From contig CAYLMK010000002.1 in the NCBI GenBank assembly GCA_964384945.1, forward strand, positions 310,001 through 374,000: a stretch of 64,000 nucleotides of DNA, in the 5' to 3' direction. The stretch comes from S015-6 sp964384945 (lineage in GTDB: Bacteria; Desulfobacterota; DSWW01). Below, piece after piece: positions 26,850-35,110 of the stretch. The notes under the pieces are model-generated. The model was not told the DNA's origin. It ran no database searches and worked only from the letters and a program-made list of their open reading frames with translations. A program made the position numbers and the translations under genes. Every line of letters begins with the position of its first letter. The stretch's first letter is position 1.

Positions 26850-27903
26850 GAATGCGCACCTTTGTGCCGCCCTGCAGGCCGAGATGCCCCCGGACGACCA
26901 CGAGGTCCTCCTCGGCGAGCCCCTCGAGGATCTCCACGCGGTCCGCCTGCTCGAAGCCGGTCTTCACCGCCACTTCCCGGGCGGTCCCGTCCAGCACGGT
27001 GAAGACCGTCTTCCGCTCCCCTTGCAGCAGGATCGCCTCTCTCGGCAGGATCAGGGCATCGGCACGAACGGCAACGACGATCTGGACGCGGACGAACATG
27101 CCCGGACGGAGAAGTCCCTCCGGGTTCTCCACGGCAAGGGTGGCATCTGCGGTGCCGCTCCGAGAATCGATGACCGGGCTCTTTCGCACGACCTTCCCGG
27201 GAAAGGATTTCTCCGGAAACGCGTCGATCCGCAACAGCGCACTCTGCCCGACCCGCACCTTTGCGTAATCCTGCTCCGGGATGTGAACCTCCGCCTCGAG
27301 CGTACTGAGGTCCACGATCTTGAACAGGGGCTGGGTCGTGCTCACGAGGTCGCTTGCCTTGACCCTGCGCTCCGTCACCACGCCGGACAGGGGCGCAAGG
27401 ATGGAGGCGTCGGCGAGCCGCTTGCTGGAAAGATCGTAGTCCGCCTTCGCGAGCCGAAGCTGGACCGAGAGATCCTGATAGGCCTGATCGCTGATCAGTC
27501 CGCCCCCATGAAGCTCCACGGCCCTCTCGTAGTCGTTCTTCGCCTTCTCGAGTCTCGCAGAGGCCTGCTCGTAAGCGAGACGAAGCTCGTGGTCATCGAG
27601 CTGGGCGAGCCGATCGCCCTCCCGGACCGCATCCCCCTTCTCGACGAAGATGCGGTCGCAGAAGCCCGCCATCTTGGAATAGACATCCGCCTCCCTCTTC
27701 GCCTCGACGGAGGTGGTGGCATGGATGGACTGCACGATCTCCCCCCGGTAGGGGCGTATCACCTTGACGGGGACGACGTTGTCCTCGGCACCGACGGCCT
27801 TCTTCTCCTTCGCCTCCGTGGTGTCCCGGGCGCCCGGCCTGTTGCAGGAAAAAACGAAGCAGGCCAGGATCAGACACAGGATCGAACAAAGGAGTTCAGG
27901 CAT
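26830..27903 (-). CDS. RND efflux periplasmic adaptor (membrane-fusion) lipoprotein
   Basis: About 357 aa from ATG 27903. This start gives a clean lipoprotein signal with lipobox VFSC (residues ~19-22); a longer frame starting at 28002 adds 33 residues. After the signal come a beta-barrel/lipoyl segment (VIRPYRGEIVQSIHATTSVEAKREADVYSKMAGF), a coiled-coil hairpin (ELRLAYEQASARLEKAKNDYERAVEL), then the lipoyl return and membrane-proximal domains. It bridges the inner-membrane RND permeases to an outer-membrane channel. It is the first gene of the operon and sits divergent to the Fur-family gene, with a promoter at 28038-28066. Confidence 0.88.
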   Translation of the reverse strand: MPELLCSILCLILACFVFSCNRPGARDTTEAKEKKAVGAEDNVVPVKVIRPYRGEIVQSIHATTSVEAKREADVYSKMAGFCDRIFVEKGDAVREGDRLAQLDDHELRLAYEQASARLEKAKNDYERAVELHGGGLISDQAYQDLSVQLRLAKADYDLSSKRLADASILAPLSGVVTERRVKASDLVSTTQPLFKIVDLSTLEAEVHIPEQDYAKVRVGQSALLRIDAFPEKSFPGKVVRKSPVIDSRSGTADATLAVENPEGLLRPGMFVRVQIVVAVRADALILPREAILLQGERKTVFTVLDGTAREVAVKTGFEQADRVEILEGLAEEDLVVVRGHLGLQGGTKVRILEELHG

Positions 27904-28037
27904 CCGCCCAGCAAACCAAGTGGATTTGCGAAACGAGAAAAACGGTACAAACAGCACACGCTTCAAGCCGCCGGGAGCCATCGGGCCTCTGAAAAATATC
28001 ATAAATACGGGTAGTTATTTCTTTTCCGACGCATCGA

Positions 28038-28066
28038 ATTATGACACAACGCCGTTCTCAATACAA
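28038..28066 (-). promoter_or_regulatory. Sigma-70-type promoter of the RND operon
   Basis: On the minus strand TTGTAT (28066-28061), a 17-nt spacer and CATAAT (28043-28038) form a good sigma-70 promoter. Transcription would begin near 28031, giving a leader of ~128 nt to ATG 27903. Confidence 0.55.
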
Positions 28067-28092
28067 GAGAAGGGCTTGTATGGTACGACCTA

Positions 28093-28114
28093 AATTACAA
28101 TTGTTACTAATTAG
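28093..28114. promoter_or_regulatory. AT-rich imperfect palindrome between divergent promoters (candidate Fur/PerR-type operator)
   Basis: The stretch AATTA-CAATTGTTAC-TAATT is an inverted repeat with 5-bp outer arms around a CAATTG centre. It is much more AT-rich than the surrounding DNA and lies directly upstream of the -35 box of the Fur-family gene and 27 nt upstream of the RND promoter. Fur-family boxes are AT-rich palindromes, so autoregulation is plausible. The exact match to a PerR, Zur or Fur consensus is poor. Confidence 0.35.
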
Positions 28115-28116
28115 GG

Positions 28117-28145
28117 TTGACAGGCACTTGCGAATTCGCTATATT
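28117..28145 (+). promoter_or_regulatory. Near-consensus sigma-70 promoter of the Fur-family gene
   Basis: TTGACA (28117-28122), exactly 17 nt, then TATATT (28140-28145). The predicted transcription start (~28152-28153) coincides with the first ATG, so the mRNA may be leaderless. The TTG of the -35 box opens the reading frame formally but is not a plausible start codon. Confidence 0.75.
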
Positions 28146-28152
28146 CACCTTC

Positions 28153-28659
28153 ATGAGCAGGTCTCAGGAAACAGCAAAAAACATGCCCAGCCCCTCGGAA
28201 GATACGGCCAGGAAATCGGAGATTGCGGACCGTCTTCGCTCGATCGGGCTCAAGGCAACGCCCCAGAGGATCATGATCTGCCAGGAGCTTTTCTCCAGAA
28301 AGGATCACCCGACGGCCGAGGCCATCTATTCGGCGGTCAAACAGGTTCATCCGGCCTTGTCGTTCAACACAGTATACCATACGCTTCAGGCCCTGACGGA
28401 AAAGGAGATCATCGGCGTGATCCGCCCGGTCGTGGACGCGGCCCGCTACGACCCGATCACCGACCTGCACGGGCATTTCATGTGCTCGAAATGCAAGCGC
28501 ATCGAAGATCAGCTCATGGAGGACCCCAACCTGAAGCAGCTCGACTCGGAGGTGAAGGCCTCCGGGCGGTACTGGATCGTGCAGAGCCAGATCCTCTGGG
28601 TGGGGCTCTGCGAGGAATGCGGAAAGGCGGCTCATCCAGAAGAAAGAAAACCGGCGTAA
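28153..28659 (+). CDS. Fur-family transcriptional regulator (PerR/Fur-like)
   Basis: 168 aa from ATG 28153, or 158 aa from ATG 28183, which has AGGAAA 11 nt upstream. The winged helix contains RLRSIGLKATPQRIMICQELFSRKDHPTAEAIYSAVKQVHPALSFNTVYHTLQAL, a clear Fur-family DNA-binding domain. The dimerisation domain carries the metal-site pattern DLHGHFMCSKCKRI and a C-terminal CEECGK, so two CxxC structural zinc pairs are present. It senses iron, peroxide or another metal; which cannot be told. The gene is 65 nt upstream of cooS in the same direction and divergent from the RND pump. Confidence 0.92.
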   Translation: MSRSQETAKNMPSPSEDTARKSEIADRLRSIGLKATPQRIMICQELFSRKDHPTAEAIYSAVKQVHPALSFNTVYHTLQALTEKEIIGVIRPVVDAARYDPITDLHGHFMCSKCKRIEDQLMEDPNLKQLDSEVKASGRYWIVQSQILWVGLCEECGKAAHPEERKPA

Positions 28660-28724
28660 CCCTCTCTGAACACCCAACACAGGAAATCCCGGCGGAGATC
28701 CAACACGAAGGAGGAGAAGAACAC

Positions 28725-30731
28725 ATGGCAGAGGAAAAGAAGGAAAAGACACCGAAGAGCGTAGACCCGGCCAGCTTGCAGATGATCGCGAAGGCCGAGG
28801 CGGAGGGAATCTCCACGATTTACGACCGCGCCGACAAGATGAAGCCGTGCAACATCGGCGAACAGGGGACCTGCTGCAAGGTTTGTTCCCAGGGGCCGTG
28901 CAGACTTCCGTTGCCCAAGAAGGGCATCGAGGGGGAAGACACCCGCATGGGACTCTGCGGAGCCACCCCGAACACGATCGCGGCCCGGAACTTCGCGCGC
29001 ATGGTCGCGGCCGGCGCCGCCGCCCATTCCGATCACGGACGGGGCGTGGCCGAGGTCTTCCTGGCAGCGGCCCGAGGCGAGACCAAGGACTACAAGATCC
29101 AGGACACGAAGAAGCTCGTCGAGGTGGCCAAGGACTTCGACATCGCGGTCACGGTGGGCGAGGGCGCCGAGGCCAAGCCCAGGGACGTGAAAGAGATCGC
29201 CGTGGAACTCGGGGAGAAGGCGCTGGCCGAGTGGGGCAAGCAGGAAGGCGAGATCTTCTTTGCAAAGCGGGCGCCCAAGCCACGCTACGAACTGTGGAAG
29301 AAACTGGGAGTCGTGCCACGGGGGATCGACCGCGAGGTCGTGGAGATCATGCACCGCACCCACATGGGCGTGGACCAGGACTACAAGAACATTATCAAGC
29401 AGTGCACCCGCGCCGCCCTTGCGGACGGCTGGGCGGGCTCGATGATCGCGACCGACCTGCAGGACATCCTGTTCGGCTCGCCCGTCCCGATTCACGGCAG
29501 CATCAACCTGGGCGTTCTCAAGCAGGATGAGGTCAACATCATCGTCCACGGCCACGAGCCGTTGCTCTCCGAGATGCTCGTGGTGGCCTCCCGGACCCCG
29601 GAAATGATCAACATGGCCAAGGCCAAGGGCGCCAAGGGGATCACCCTGGCCGGCATGTGCTGTACGGCCAACGAGGTCCTCATGCGCCACGGGCTGCCCA
29701 TCGCGGGGAACTACCTCCAGCAGGAGCTGGCCATCATCACGGGGGCGGTCGACGCCATGGTCGTGGACGTCCAGTGCATCATGGAGAACGTGGCCAACGT
29801 GGCCAAGTGCTTCCACACCAAGGTCGTCACCACGAACACACGGGCCAAGATGGAGGAGCCGAACACCGTCCACATCGAGTTCGACGAGCACCACGCCCTC
29901 GACAACGCCAAGCAGATCATCAAGACGGCGATCGAGAACTTCCCGAACCGCCGGGCCGAGGTGATGATCCCGGACGTGCAGGCCCCGATGGTCGCCGGCT
30001 TCACCTACGAGTCGATCGAGTACCACCTGGGCGGCAGCTTCCGCGGCACCTATTACACGCTCAACGACAACATCATCAACGGCCGGATCCGCGGCATCGC
30101 CGGCGTGGTGGGTTGCAACAACGCGCGGACCGTCCATGACAGCGATCATCTGATCATCGTCAAGGAACTGCTGAAGAACGACGTGATCGTTCTCACCACC
30201 GGCTGCAACGCCATGGCCTGCGGCAAGGCCGGCCTGTTGACACCGGAGGCCGCGAAGCAGTTCTGCGGGCCCGGCCTGGCCGAGGTCTGCGAGACCGTGG
30301 GCATCCCGCCGGTGCTCCACATGGGGTCCTGCGTGGACAACAGCCGGATCCTGATGGCCGCCACCGCCGTGGTCAAGGCCGGGGGGCTCGGCAAGGACAT
30401 CAGCGACCTGCCGGCGGCCGGCTCGGCCCCGGAGTGGATGAGCGAGAAGGCCATCAGCATCGGCCACTACTTCGTGGCCTCGGGCGTCTACACCGTCTTC
30501 GGCGTGGGCCTGCCGGTCACGGGCGCCCCGGTCTTCCAGGATTACCTCTTCAACAAGATCGAGGGCGTGCTGGGCGGGAAATGGGATGTCGAGGCGGATC
30601 CGATCAAGCATGCGCAGAAGCTGATCGCCCACATCGACAGAAAGCGCAAAGAGCTCGGCATCGACAAGGCCCGCGAGCGGGTGCTCTTCGACATGGAGGC
30701 CAGGCGAAAACTGGACGAGGCCGTTGCCTGA
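28725..30731 (+). CDS. cooS: Anaerobic carbon-monoxide dehydrogenase catalytic subunit
   Basis: 668 aa from ATG 28725, with GGAGGAG 9 nt upstream. The N-terminus has the B/D-cluster cysteine pattern CxxGxxGxCCxxCxxGPCR. Later cysteines that would hold the Ni-Fe-S C-cluster are in GMCCTANEVLMRHG, DVQCIMENV, VGCNNARTVHD, TGCNAMACGKAG and HMGSCVDNSR. The enzyme oxidises CO to CO2 or the reverse in the cytoplasm. No acs, cooF or cooC gene adjoins it, so it is a stand-alone (monofunctional) CODH whose electron partner is unknown. It ends in a strong terminator. Confidence 0.95.
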   Translation: MAEEKKEKTPKSVDPASLQMIAKAEAEGISTIYDRADKMKPCNIGEQGTCCKVCSQGPCRLPLPKKGIEGEDTRMGLCGATPNTIAARNFARMVAAGAAAHSDHGRGVAEVFLAAARGETKDYKIQDTKKLVEVAKDFDIAVTVGEGAEAKPRDVKEIAVELGEKALAEWGKQEGEIFFAKRAPKPRYELWKKLGVVPRGIDREVVEIMHRTHMGVDQDYKNIIKQCTRAALADGWAGSMIATDLQDILFGSPVPIHGSINLGVLKQDEVNIIVHGHEPLLSEMLVVASRTPEMINMAKAKGAKGITLAGMCCTANEVLMRHGLPIAGNYLQQELAIITGAVDAMVVDVQCIMENVANVAKCFHTKVVTTNTRAKMEEPNTVHIEFDEHHALDNAKQIIKTAIENFPNRRAEVMIPDVQAPMVAGFTYESIEYHLGGSFRGTYYTLNDNIINGRIRGIAGVVGCNNARTVHDSDHLIIVKELLKNDVIVLTTGCNAMACGKAGLLTPEAAKQFCGPGLAEVCETVGIPPVLHMGSCVDNSRILMAATAVVKAGGLGKDISDLPAAGSAPEWMSEKAISIGHYFVASGVYTVFGVGLPVTGAPVFQDYLFNKIEGVLGGKWDVEADPIKHAQKLIAHIDRKRKELGIDKARERVLFDMEARRKLDEAVA

Positions 30732-30768
30732 TCGCGGCTTGCCCGGTTTCTGTCCGGATCGAACTTCC

Positions 30769-30805
30769 GCCGCCGGGGGGCATCGGCTCTCCGGCGGCTT
30801 TTTTT
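30769..30805 (+). terminator. Rho-independent terminator after cooS
   Basis: GCCGCCGG (30769-30776) pairs with CCGGCGGC (30791-30798) over a 14-nt loop and is followed directly by seven T residues. Confidence 0.85.
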
Positions 30806-30881
30806 CTTGGGACCGGGACACGTCAGGGTGTAGAATCCATCCCGTCAGGGACCTTCATCTTCCCATCGAGAGGCCTTTTCC

Positions 30882-31145
30882 ATGAACCTGCACGCACTCA
30901 CGTTCGAGCAGATCCTGCGGGCGTGCGCCTCCCTCGAGGACCCCAAGGAGATCCGGACCATGATTCAGGCCCTCGAGATCCTCGAACGGAACATCCGTTA
31001 CCGGAGGCAGGAACTCACCGGGATGCTCAACGGGCTCGAAATCCGCGAAAAGAGGGAGAAGGAAAGACTCCGCAGCACCGTCAAGTCCTCCCTTCGCGTG
31101 GTCCGACCGGCCGGAGAGGAAGACCCGGAAGAGGACGCGACGTAA
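30882..31145 (+). CDS. Small charged helical protein of unknown function
   Basis: 87 aa with no membrane segment or signal. The sequence is almost wholly predicted helix, with heptad-like stretches such as IRTMIQALEILERNIRYRRQELTGML and a very basic/acidic tail (EEDPEEDAT). It has an ATG preceded by GAGAGG and codon use like its neighbours, so it is probably real. It is isolated after the cooS terminator and is convergent with the transporter gene. I do not recognise a family. Confidence 0.6.
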   Translation: MNLHALTFEQILRACASLEDPKEIRTMIQALEILERNIRYRRQELTGMLNGLEIREKREKERLRSTVKSSLRVVRPAGEEDPEEDAT

Positions 31146-31150
31146 CGAAA

Positions 31151-31173
31151 GGGGTCGGGGTCGGGGGCCCGGG
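31151..31173 (+). repeat. G-rich intergenic repeat, possible G-quadruplex
   Basis: Four runs of three to five G (31151-54, 31157-60, 31163-67, 31171-73) are separated by TC, TC and CCC. A related GGGGGTCAGGGGTCAG occurs at 41007-41022 and GGGATCGGGGGTCGG at 8704-8717. All three lie between genes. Confidence 0.45.
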
Positions 31174-31190
31174 ATCAGGCCCCGCTCCCG

Positions 31191-32540
31191 CTACTGCAGG
31201 CGCATCCAGAAATCCCGGAAAAGGTGGGCGGACAGGAAATAGCCGAGCGGGACGTTGACCAACACCCCGATGGTGAACGCCCAGAAGGGCTGCCAGCCAA
31301 ACATCAGGAGTTCCTTGAAGCGGGTGGTCAGCCCGATGCAGAGAAAGGTGAAGACGAAGGTCCAGGTCCGCAGGGTCTTGATCGGCTTGATCAGGCCGCC
31401 CTCGATCCGCTGAAAGGCCTCTCCCGAGTCCGCGCCGTGGGCCTTGACGATGATCGTCATGAGGATCGACGCCGCGACGAAGCCGATCACGAACTTGGGG
31501 AACCGCTCCCAGACGACGCCGATGCCGACCCTCTGGCCGCCGCCTCCCCCCTCCCTTTTCTCCCACACGGCCACGGCCACGATGGAAAGCACGAAGCACC
31601 AGATCCCGATCCAGATGTCCCGGCCGATGACCTTCATCAGCGTGAACGACTGGATGGCCGACTCCTCGCCGATGGCCGCGGCAGCCGCATAGCCCGCCGC
31701 ATCCGCGAACTCCGACGTGCCGATCCAGGCCCCGATCACCGGGGCGGCCAGGCCCAGGGCCTTGCCTGCCAGGGGAATGAAGAAGATCATGACGATCGCC
31801 CAGAGGGAGACGATCGAGATGCCGATCGCGATGTGCTCCTTCCTGGCCTTGACCGCGGCGCCCACGGCGATCGAGGCGGAGACCCCGCAGACGGCCCCTG
31901 CAGCGCCGAGCACCGCGCCGAACCGCGGATCGTGCTTGAAGAGCCGGGTAGCGGCGAGGTAGATCGTGAACCAGGTGGTGACCGACACGATCGTGGCCTG
32001 CAGGAAGGCGATCGGGCCGGCGCTCACGATCAGCGTGAGCGGCAGGGTCGCCCCGAGGAGCACGATCCCGGTCTTGATGTAGTATTCGGTCCGCAGGGAG
32101 GTTTCGAGCCAGGCGGGTATCCGGGCGAGGTTCCCGACCAAGAGCCCTATGATCAGCGCCAGCAGCGGGGCCTCGAGGTTGTAGTCCTGCGCAAAGGCCG
32201 AGTTGCTGAGCACCAGGATGGCGACCGAGGAGACGAAGAGGATCGCGAAGCCCGCCATGAACGGGCCTGTCCGGAGGCCCATGATCTTCACGCTCGCCGC
32301 GAAGATGACCAGGAACCCGGCAAAGAGAGCGAGGTAGCCCGGCCACGCCTCCCCGAAATGCGCGGCCGCCTTGCCCGCCTCGGACCATTTCGGCGGCGCC
32401 ACGGCAAAGAACTTGAGGACGTGCCCCTGGCCCGAGGCGAACAGGACCAGGCTCAGGAAGAGGATGCCCAGCCCCAGCCAAACCGCCCACCAGTCCTCTT
32501 TCAGCCAGAGATCGGACCACTTGCTTCCGTCGTTCGCCAT
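31191..32540 (-). CDS. YeiH-family (UPF0324) putative sulfate exporter-type transporter
   Basis: 449 aa from ATG 32540, preceded by GGGAGGAG; the open frame runs on to 33443 but that part is a shadow of the glycerate kinase gene. It has about 12 hydrophobic segments, including GTGIVLLGATLPLTLIV-type and FGAVLGAAGAVCGVSASIAVGAAV regions typical of this family (Cons_hypoth698). An N-terminal extension holds three extra helices and a Trp-rich start (WLKEDWWAVWLG). Family members are annotated as sulfate or sulfite exporters on limited evidence. The gene lies 56 nt downstream of the glycerate kinase gene in the same direction, so the two may be co-transcribed. Confidence 0.85.
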   Translation of the reverse strand: MANDGSKWSDLWLKEDWWAVWLGLGILFLSLVLFASGQGHVLKFFAVAPPKWSEAGKAAAHFGEAWPGYLALFAGFLVIFAASVKIMGLRTGPFMAGFAILFVSSVAILVLSNSAFAQDYNLEAPLLALIIGLLVGNLARIPAWLETSLRTEYYIKTGIVLLGATLPLTLIVSAGPIAFLQATIVSVTTWFTIYLAATRLFKHDPRFGAVLGAAGAVCGVSASIAVGAAVKARKEHIAIGISIVSLWAIVMIFFIPLAGKALGLAAPVIGAWIGTSEFADAAGYAAAAAIGEESAIQSFTLMKVIGRDIWIGIWCFVLSIVAVAVWEKREGGGGGQRVGIGVVWERFPKFVIGFVAASILMTIIVKAHGADSGEAFQRIEGGLIKPIKTLRTWTFVFTFLCIGLTTRFKELLMFGWQPFWAFTIGVLVNVPLGYFLSAHLFRDFWMRLQ

Positions 32541-32596
32541 TTCGCTCCTCCCGGTCTGTCCCCCACGACCGCCCCGCCCGACAGGCCGGGCCCGGA

Positions 32597-33928
32597 TCAC
32601 GCAACGATCAGGCCGATCCGCAAATCCATCACGTTCGTGTTGGTGGGGCCTGTCATCAGCAGGTCGCCCAGGGCTTCGAAAAAAGGGTAGCTGTCGTTCG
32701 CGTCCAGGGCCCGGCGGGCGTTCCGGTGGAGCGACTGCGCCCGCTTCACGGTGGTCCCGTCGGCGAATGCGCCGGCCGCATCCGTGGGCCCGTCCGTGCC
32801 GTCCGTCCCCCCGCTCAGGAAGAAGATGCGGCCCTCCCCCTGGATGTGAAGGGCCACGGCGAGCGCGAACTCCTGGTTCCTCCCGCCCTTGCCCTTCCCT
32901 TTCAGGGTCACGGTCGTCTCCCCGCCCGAGAGAATACAGGCGGGCGGCGCGACCGGAAGCCCGGTCGCACATACCTCGCGGAAGATCGCGGCGTGCACCC
33001 GGGCCGCCTCGCGGGTCTCCCCCTCGATCCGGGTCGAGAGCACGAGGGGCCTGTAGCCCAGGGATTCGGCCCTGCGGGCCGCCGCGAGCACGGCGGCCAG
33101 GTTGCTGCCCACGATCTCGTTCTGAACGTGTTCGAAGAGACGCTCTCCCTTCTTGGGGGTTTCCGGAAGCCGGCCCGCGGCACCCGCCTCGATCCTCTTC
33201 AGGACCGCCGCCGGAAGCCGGCCCGCGAGTTGGTACCGCCGGACGATCTCGAGGCAGTCGCCGAAGGTCGTGCCGTCCGGCACGGTCGGGCCGGAGGCGA
33301 TGACGTCCAGGGGGTCGCCCACGACGTCGGACAGGATGAGCGTGACCACGGTCGCAGGAGCGCAGGCCCGGGCGAGCTGCCCCCCCTTGACCGCGGAGAG
33401 ATGCTTCCGCACCGCGTTGATCTCCTCGATGGACGCCCCGCAAGCGAGGAGTTCCGAGGTCGCGGCCTGCTTCTCCTCCAGGCGGATCCCCTCGGCCGGC
33501 CAGGCGAGCAGGGCGGAACCTCCCCCGGAAATCACGCAGAAGACGAGATCCCGCTCCCCGGCCCGGCCCGCAATGTGCCAGATCGCCTCTGCGCCCCTCA
33601 TGCCCGCCTCATCCGGGACCGGATGTCCGGCCTCCCGGATCTCGACCTTCTTCAGGGGGGCCGTATGCCCGTACTTCACGGTGATGCTGCCTGCCGTGAG
33701 CCGCTCTTCCAGGAGGCCCTCCAGGGCCGAGGCCATGGGCGCGGCCGCCTTGCCCGCGCCGATGACGAAAACCCTCTCGTAGGCGTCCAGGGAGTATGGC
33801 CTGCCGGCCACGGTGAGTTCCCTCCCCCGCCTGCATACGGCCCGTTCCACGGCCTTCCTCGGGTCCGCCGCATCGAGGCCGGCCCGGAAGATCGATTCGA
33901 GATGCTCTCGGGTTTCCGTCCTGCTCAT
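32597..33928 (-). CDS. Glycerate 2-kinase (GckA/TtuD, MOFRL family)
   Basis: 443 aa. The N-terminal DUF4147 domain has VFVIGAGKAAAPMASALEGLL and VFCVISGGGSALLAWPAEG. The C-terminal MOFRL domain has GGRNQEFALAVALHI and FFLSGGTDGTDGPTDAAGAFAD. It phosphorylates D-glycerate to 2-phosphoglycerate with ATP, feeding serine or glyoxylate carbon into glycolysis. The window also encodes the next glycolytic isomerase, GpmI, though not beside it. The adjacent YeiH-type transporter is a possible partner. Confidence 0.93.
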   Translation of the reverse strand: MSRTETREHLESIFRAGLDAADPRKAVERAVCRRGRELTVAGRPYSLDAYERVFVIGAGKAAAPMASALEGLLEERLTAGSITVKYGHTAPLKKVEIREAGHPVPDEAGMRGAEAIWHIAGRAGERDLVFCVISGGGSALLAWPAEGIRLEEKQAATSELLACGASIEEINAVRKHLSAVKGGQLARACAPATVVTLILSDVVGDPLDVIASGPTVPDGTTFGDCLEIVRRYQLAGRLPAAVLKRIEAGAAGRLPETPKKGERLFEHVQNEIVGSNLAAVLAAARRAESLGYRPLVLSTRIEGETREAARVHAAIFREVCATGLPVAPPACILSGGETTVTLKGKGKGGRNQEFALAVALHIQGEGRIFFLSGGTDGTDGPTDAAGAFADGTTVKRAQSLHRNARRALDANDSYPFFEALGDLLMTGPTNTNVMDLRIGLIVA

Positions 33929-33990
33929 AGTTCGGCCCGGCTGTTTCCGGCCCTGTTCGAAAGCGTGCCGTCGGGCATTGGATTACAGCA

Positions 33991-34060
33991 AGCTTTTAGC
34001 TTTTAGCTGTTAGCTGTTAGCTCTTAGCTCTTAGCTGTTAGCTGTTAGCTGTTAGCTCCC
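33991..34060. repeat. Heptanucleotide tandem repeat, ten units
   Basis: Ten consecutive 7-bp units of the form AGCTNTT run through this interval. They read two AGCTTTT, two AGCTGTT, two AGCTCTT, three AGCTGTT and a final AGCTCCC. Variation is confined to position 5 apart from the last unit. It lies between the glycerate kinase and amidohydrolase genes, outside any gene. Confidence 0.9.
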
Positions 34061-34121
34061 AACCACCACCACCCCCCCTATTCCGGGATGCGCGGCAAGG
34101 CGAAAGTCCCCTTGCGAGACT

Positions 34122-34979
34122 CTAAAGCCCAAGCAAGTCGCAGGCGTTCTGCCCGAGGATCCTCGCCTGAACGTCCCGAGACAGGCCCGCCTCCTCCATT
34201 TCGCTTCGGTATCGGGACGGCCGGATCAGGGGATAGTCGCTTCCGAACAGGATCCGTTCCGGGCCCAGGATGTCCACAGCGATCCGGTAGATTCTGGGCG
34301 CGTAAAGGAACGGTGAGGCCGCCGTGTCGTAGTAAAGGGAGCCCGCTCGCTTCGCCACGCTTTTCATCAGCTCGTAGAAGAAGAGGCCGCCCCCCCAGTG
34401 CGCAAGGACCAGGCGGACCTCCCCGGCCTGCTCCACGAACCGCCAGAGATCCCGAAGCCGCATGTCCGTCTTGCCCGGGTAGATGTGCCCCACGGACTCG
34501 TTCGCGTGCAGGAGGAGCGGAACACGGAATTGCCGGGCGACCCCGGCAAGCCCGAGAAGGAACGACCACTCCCTGCCGCCCATGCCGGACGTGTAGAACG
34601 CAGCCTCTCCGATCCCCTGCATCCCCTTCTCGAGGCCATCGGCCGCCGCCTGCACCGCCCCGCTCTCCCCGGAAAGGGAAGGCGTGTAGAAGGGCACGAT
34701 CCGATCCGGGTGCCGTGCCCTGGCATCCAGGAGATATGCATTGGCCGCGCGGGACAGGCCGGCGTCCGCCCAGGGAAACCCGAACACGACCGATCTGTCC
34801 ACCCCTTCCCGGTCCATGGCCTCGACGAGCTCCTCGGCATCGACCATGCGGGCGCCCGGATTCCCGTAAATCTGCCCGAAGGCCGTGTCCCGGGCCGCGT
34901 AGTCCTCCCGCTTCTCGATGACATCCGGAGGGAAGATGTGGGTGTGGAAATCAACGATCCTGAAGCCGGCTTTTGACAT
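34122..34979 (-). CDS. Amidohydrolase-family (COG2159) metal-dependent hydrolase or decarboxylase
   Basis: 285 aa TIM-barrel protein. Probable metal ligands are the HxH in VDFHTHIF at the start, His in VPLLLHANE, His in VLAHWGGG and Asp in ILFGSDYPL. This subgroup includes ACMSD-like decarboxylases and lactone hydrolases; the substrate is unknown. It is divergent from the enoyl-CoA hydratase gene across a 131-nt gap, and lies 193 nt from the glycerate kinase gene, with the heptanucleotide repeat in between. Confidence 0.85.
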   Translation of the reverse strand: MSKAGFRIVDFHTHIFPPDVIEKREDYAARDTAFGQIYGNPGARMVDAEELVEAMDREGVDRSVVFGFPWADAGLSRAANAYLLDARARHPDRIVPFYTPSLSGESGAVQAAADGLEKGMQGIGEAAFYTSGMGGREWSFLLGLAGVARQFRVPLLLHANESVGHIYPGKTDMRLRDLWRFVEQAGEVRLVLAHWGGGLFFYELMKSVAKRAGSLYYDTAASPFLYAPRIYRIAVDILGPERILFGSDYPLIRPSRYRSEMEEAGLSRDVQARILGQNACDLLGL

Positions 34980-35110
34980 TCGAAGCCTGTCTGCAATAAT
35001 GGGGTGCGCTCGTCCTTACCAGCAGGATATACCCTTTTGAAACGAGATTTTCCAGCCTGCAAACGGGCACGGCCGTGCCGCGATCGTCAATCTGAAGAGG
35101 AGATCCTTTC

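Noticed and set aside
28117..28152. TTG start for the Fur-family gene
   Set aside because: The TTG is part of the TTGACA -35 box, so the codon lies upstream of the transcription start.
32541..33443. N-terminal extension of the YeiH-type transporter
   Set aside because: It overlaps the glycerate kinase gene in another frame, and ATG 32540 has a good ribosome site.
33991..34060. CRISPR-like repeat
   Set aside because: Units are 7 bp, contiguous and without spacers; no cas genes occur in the window.
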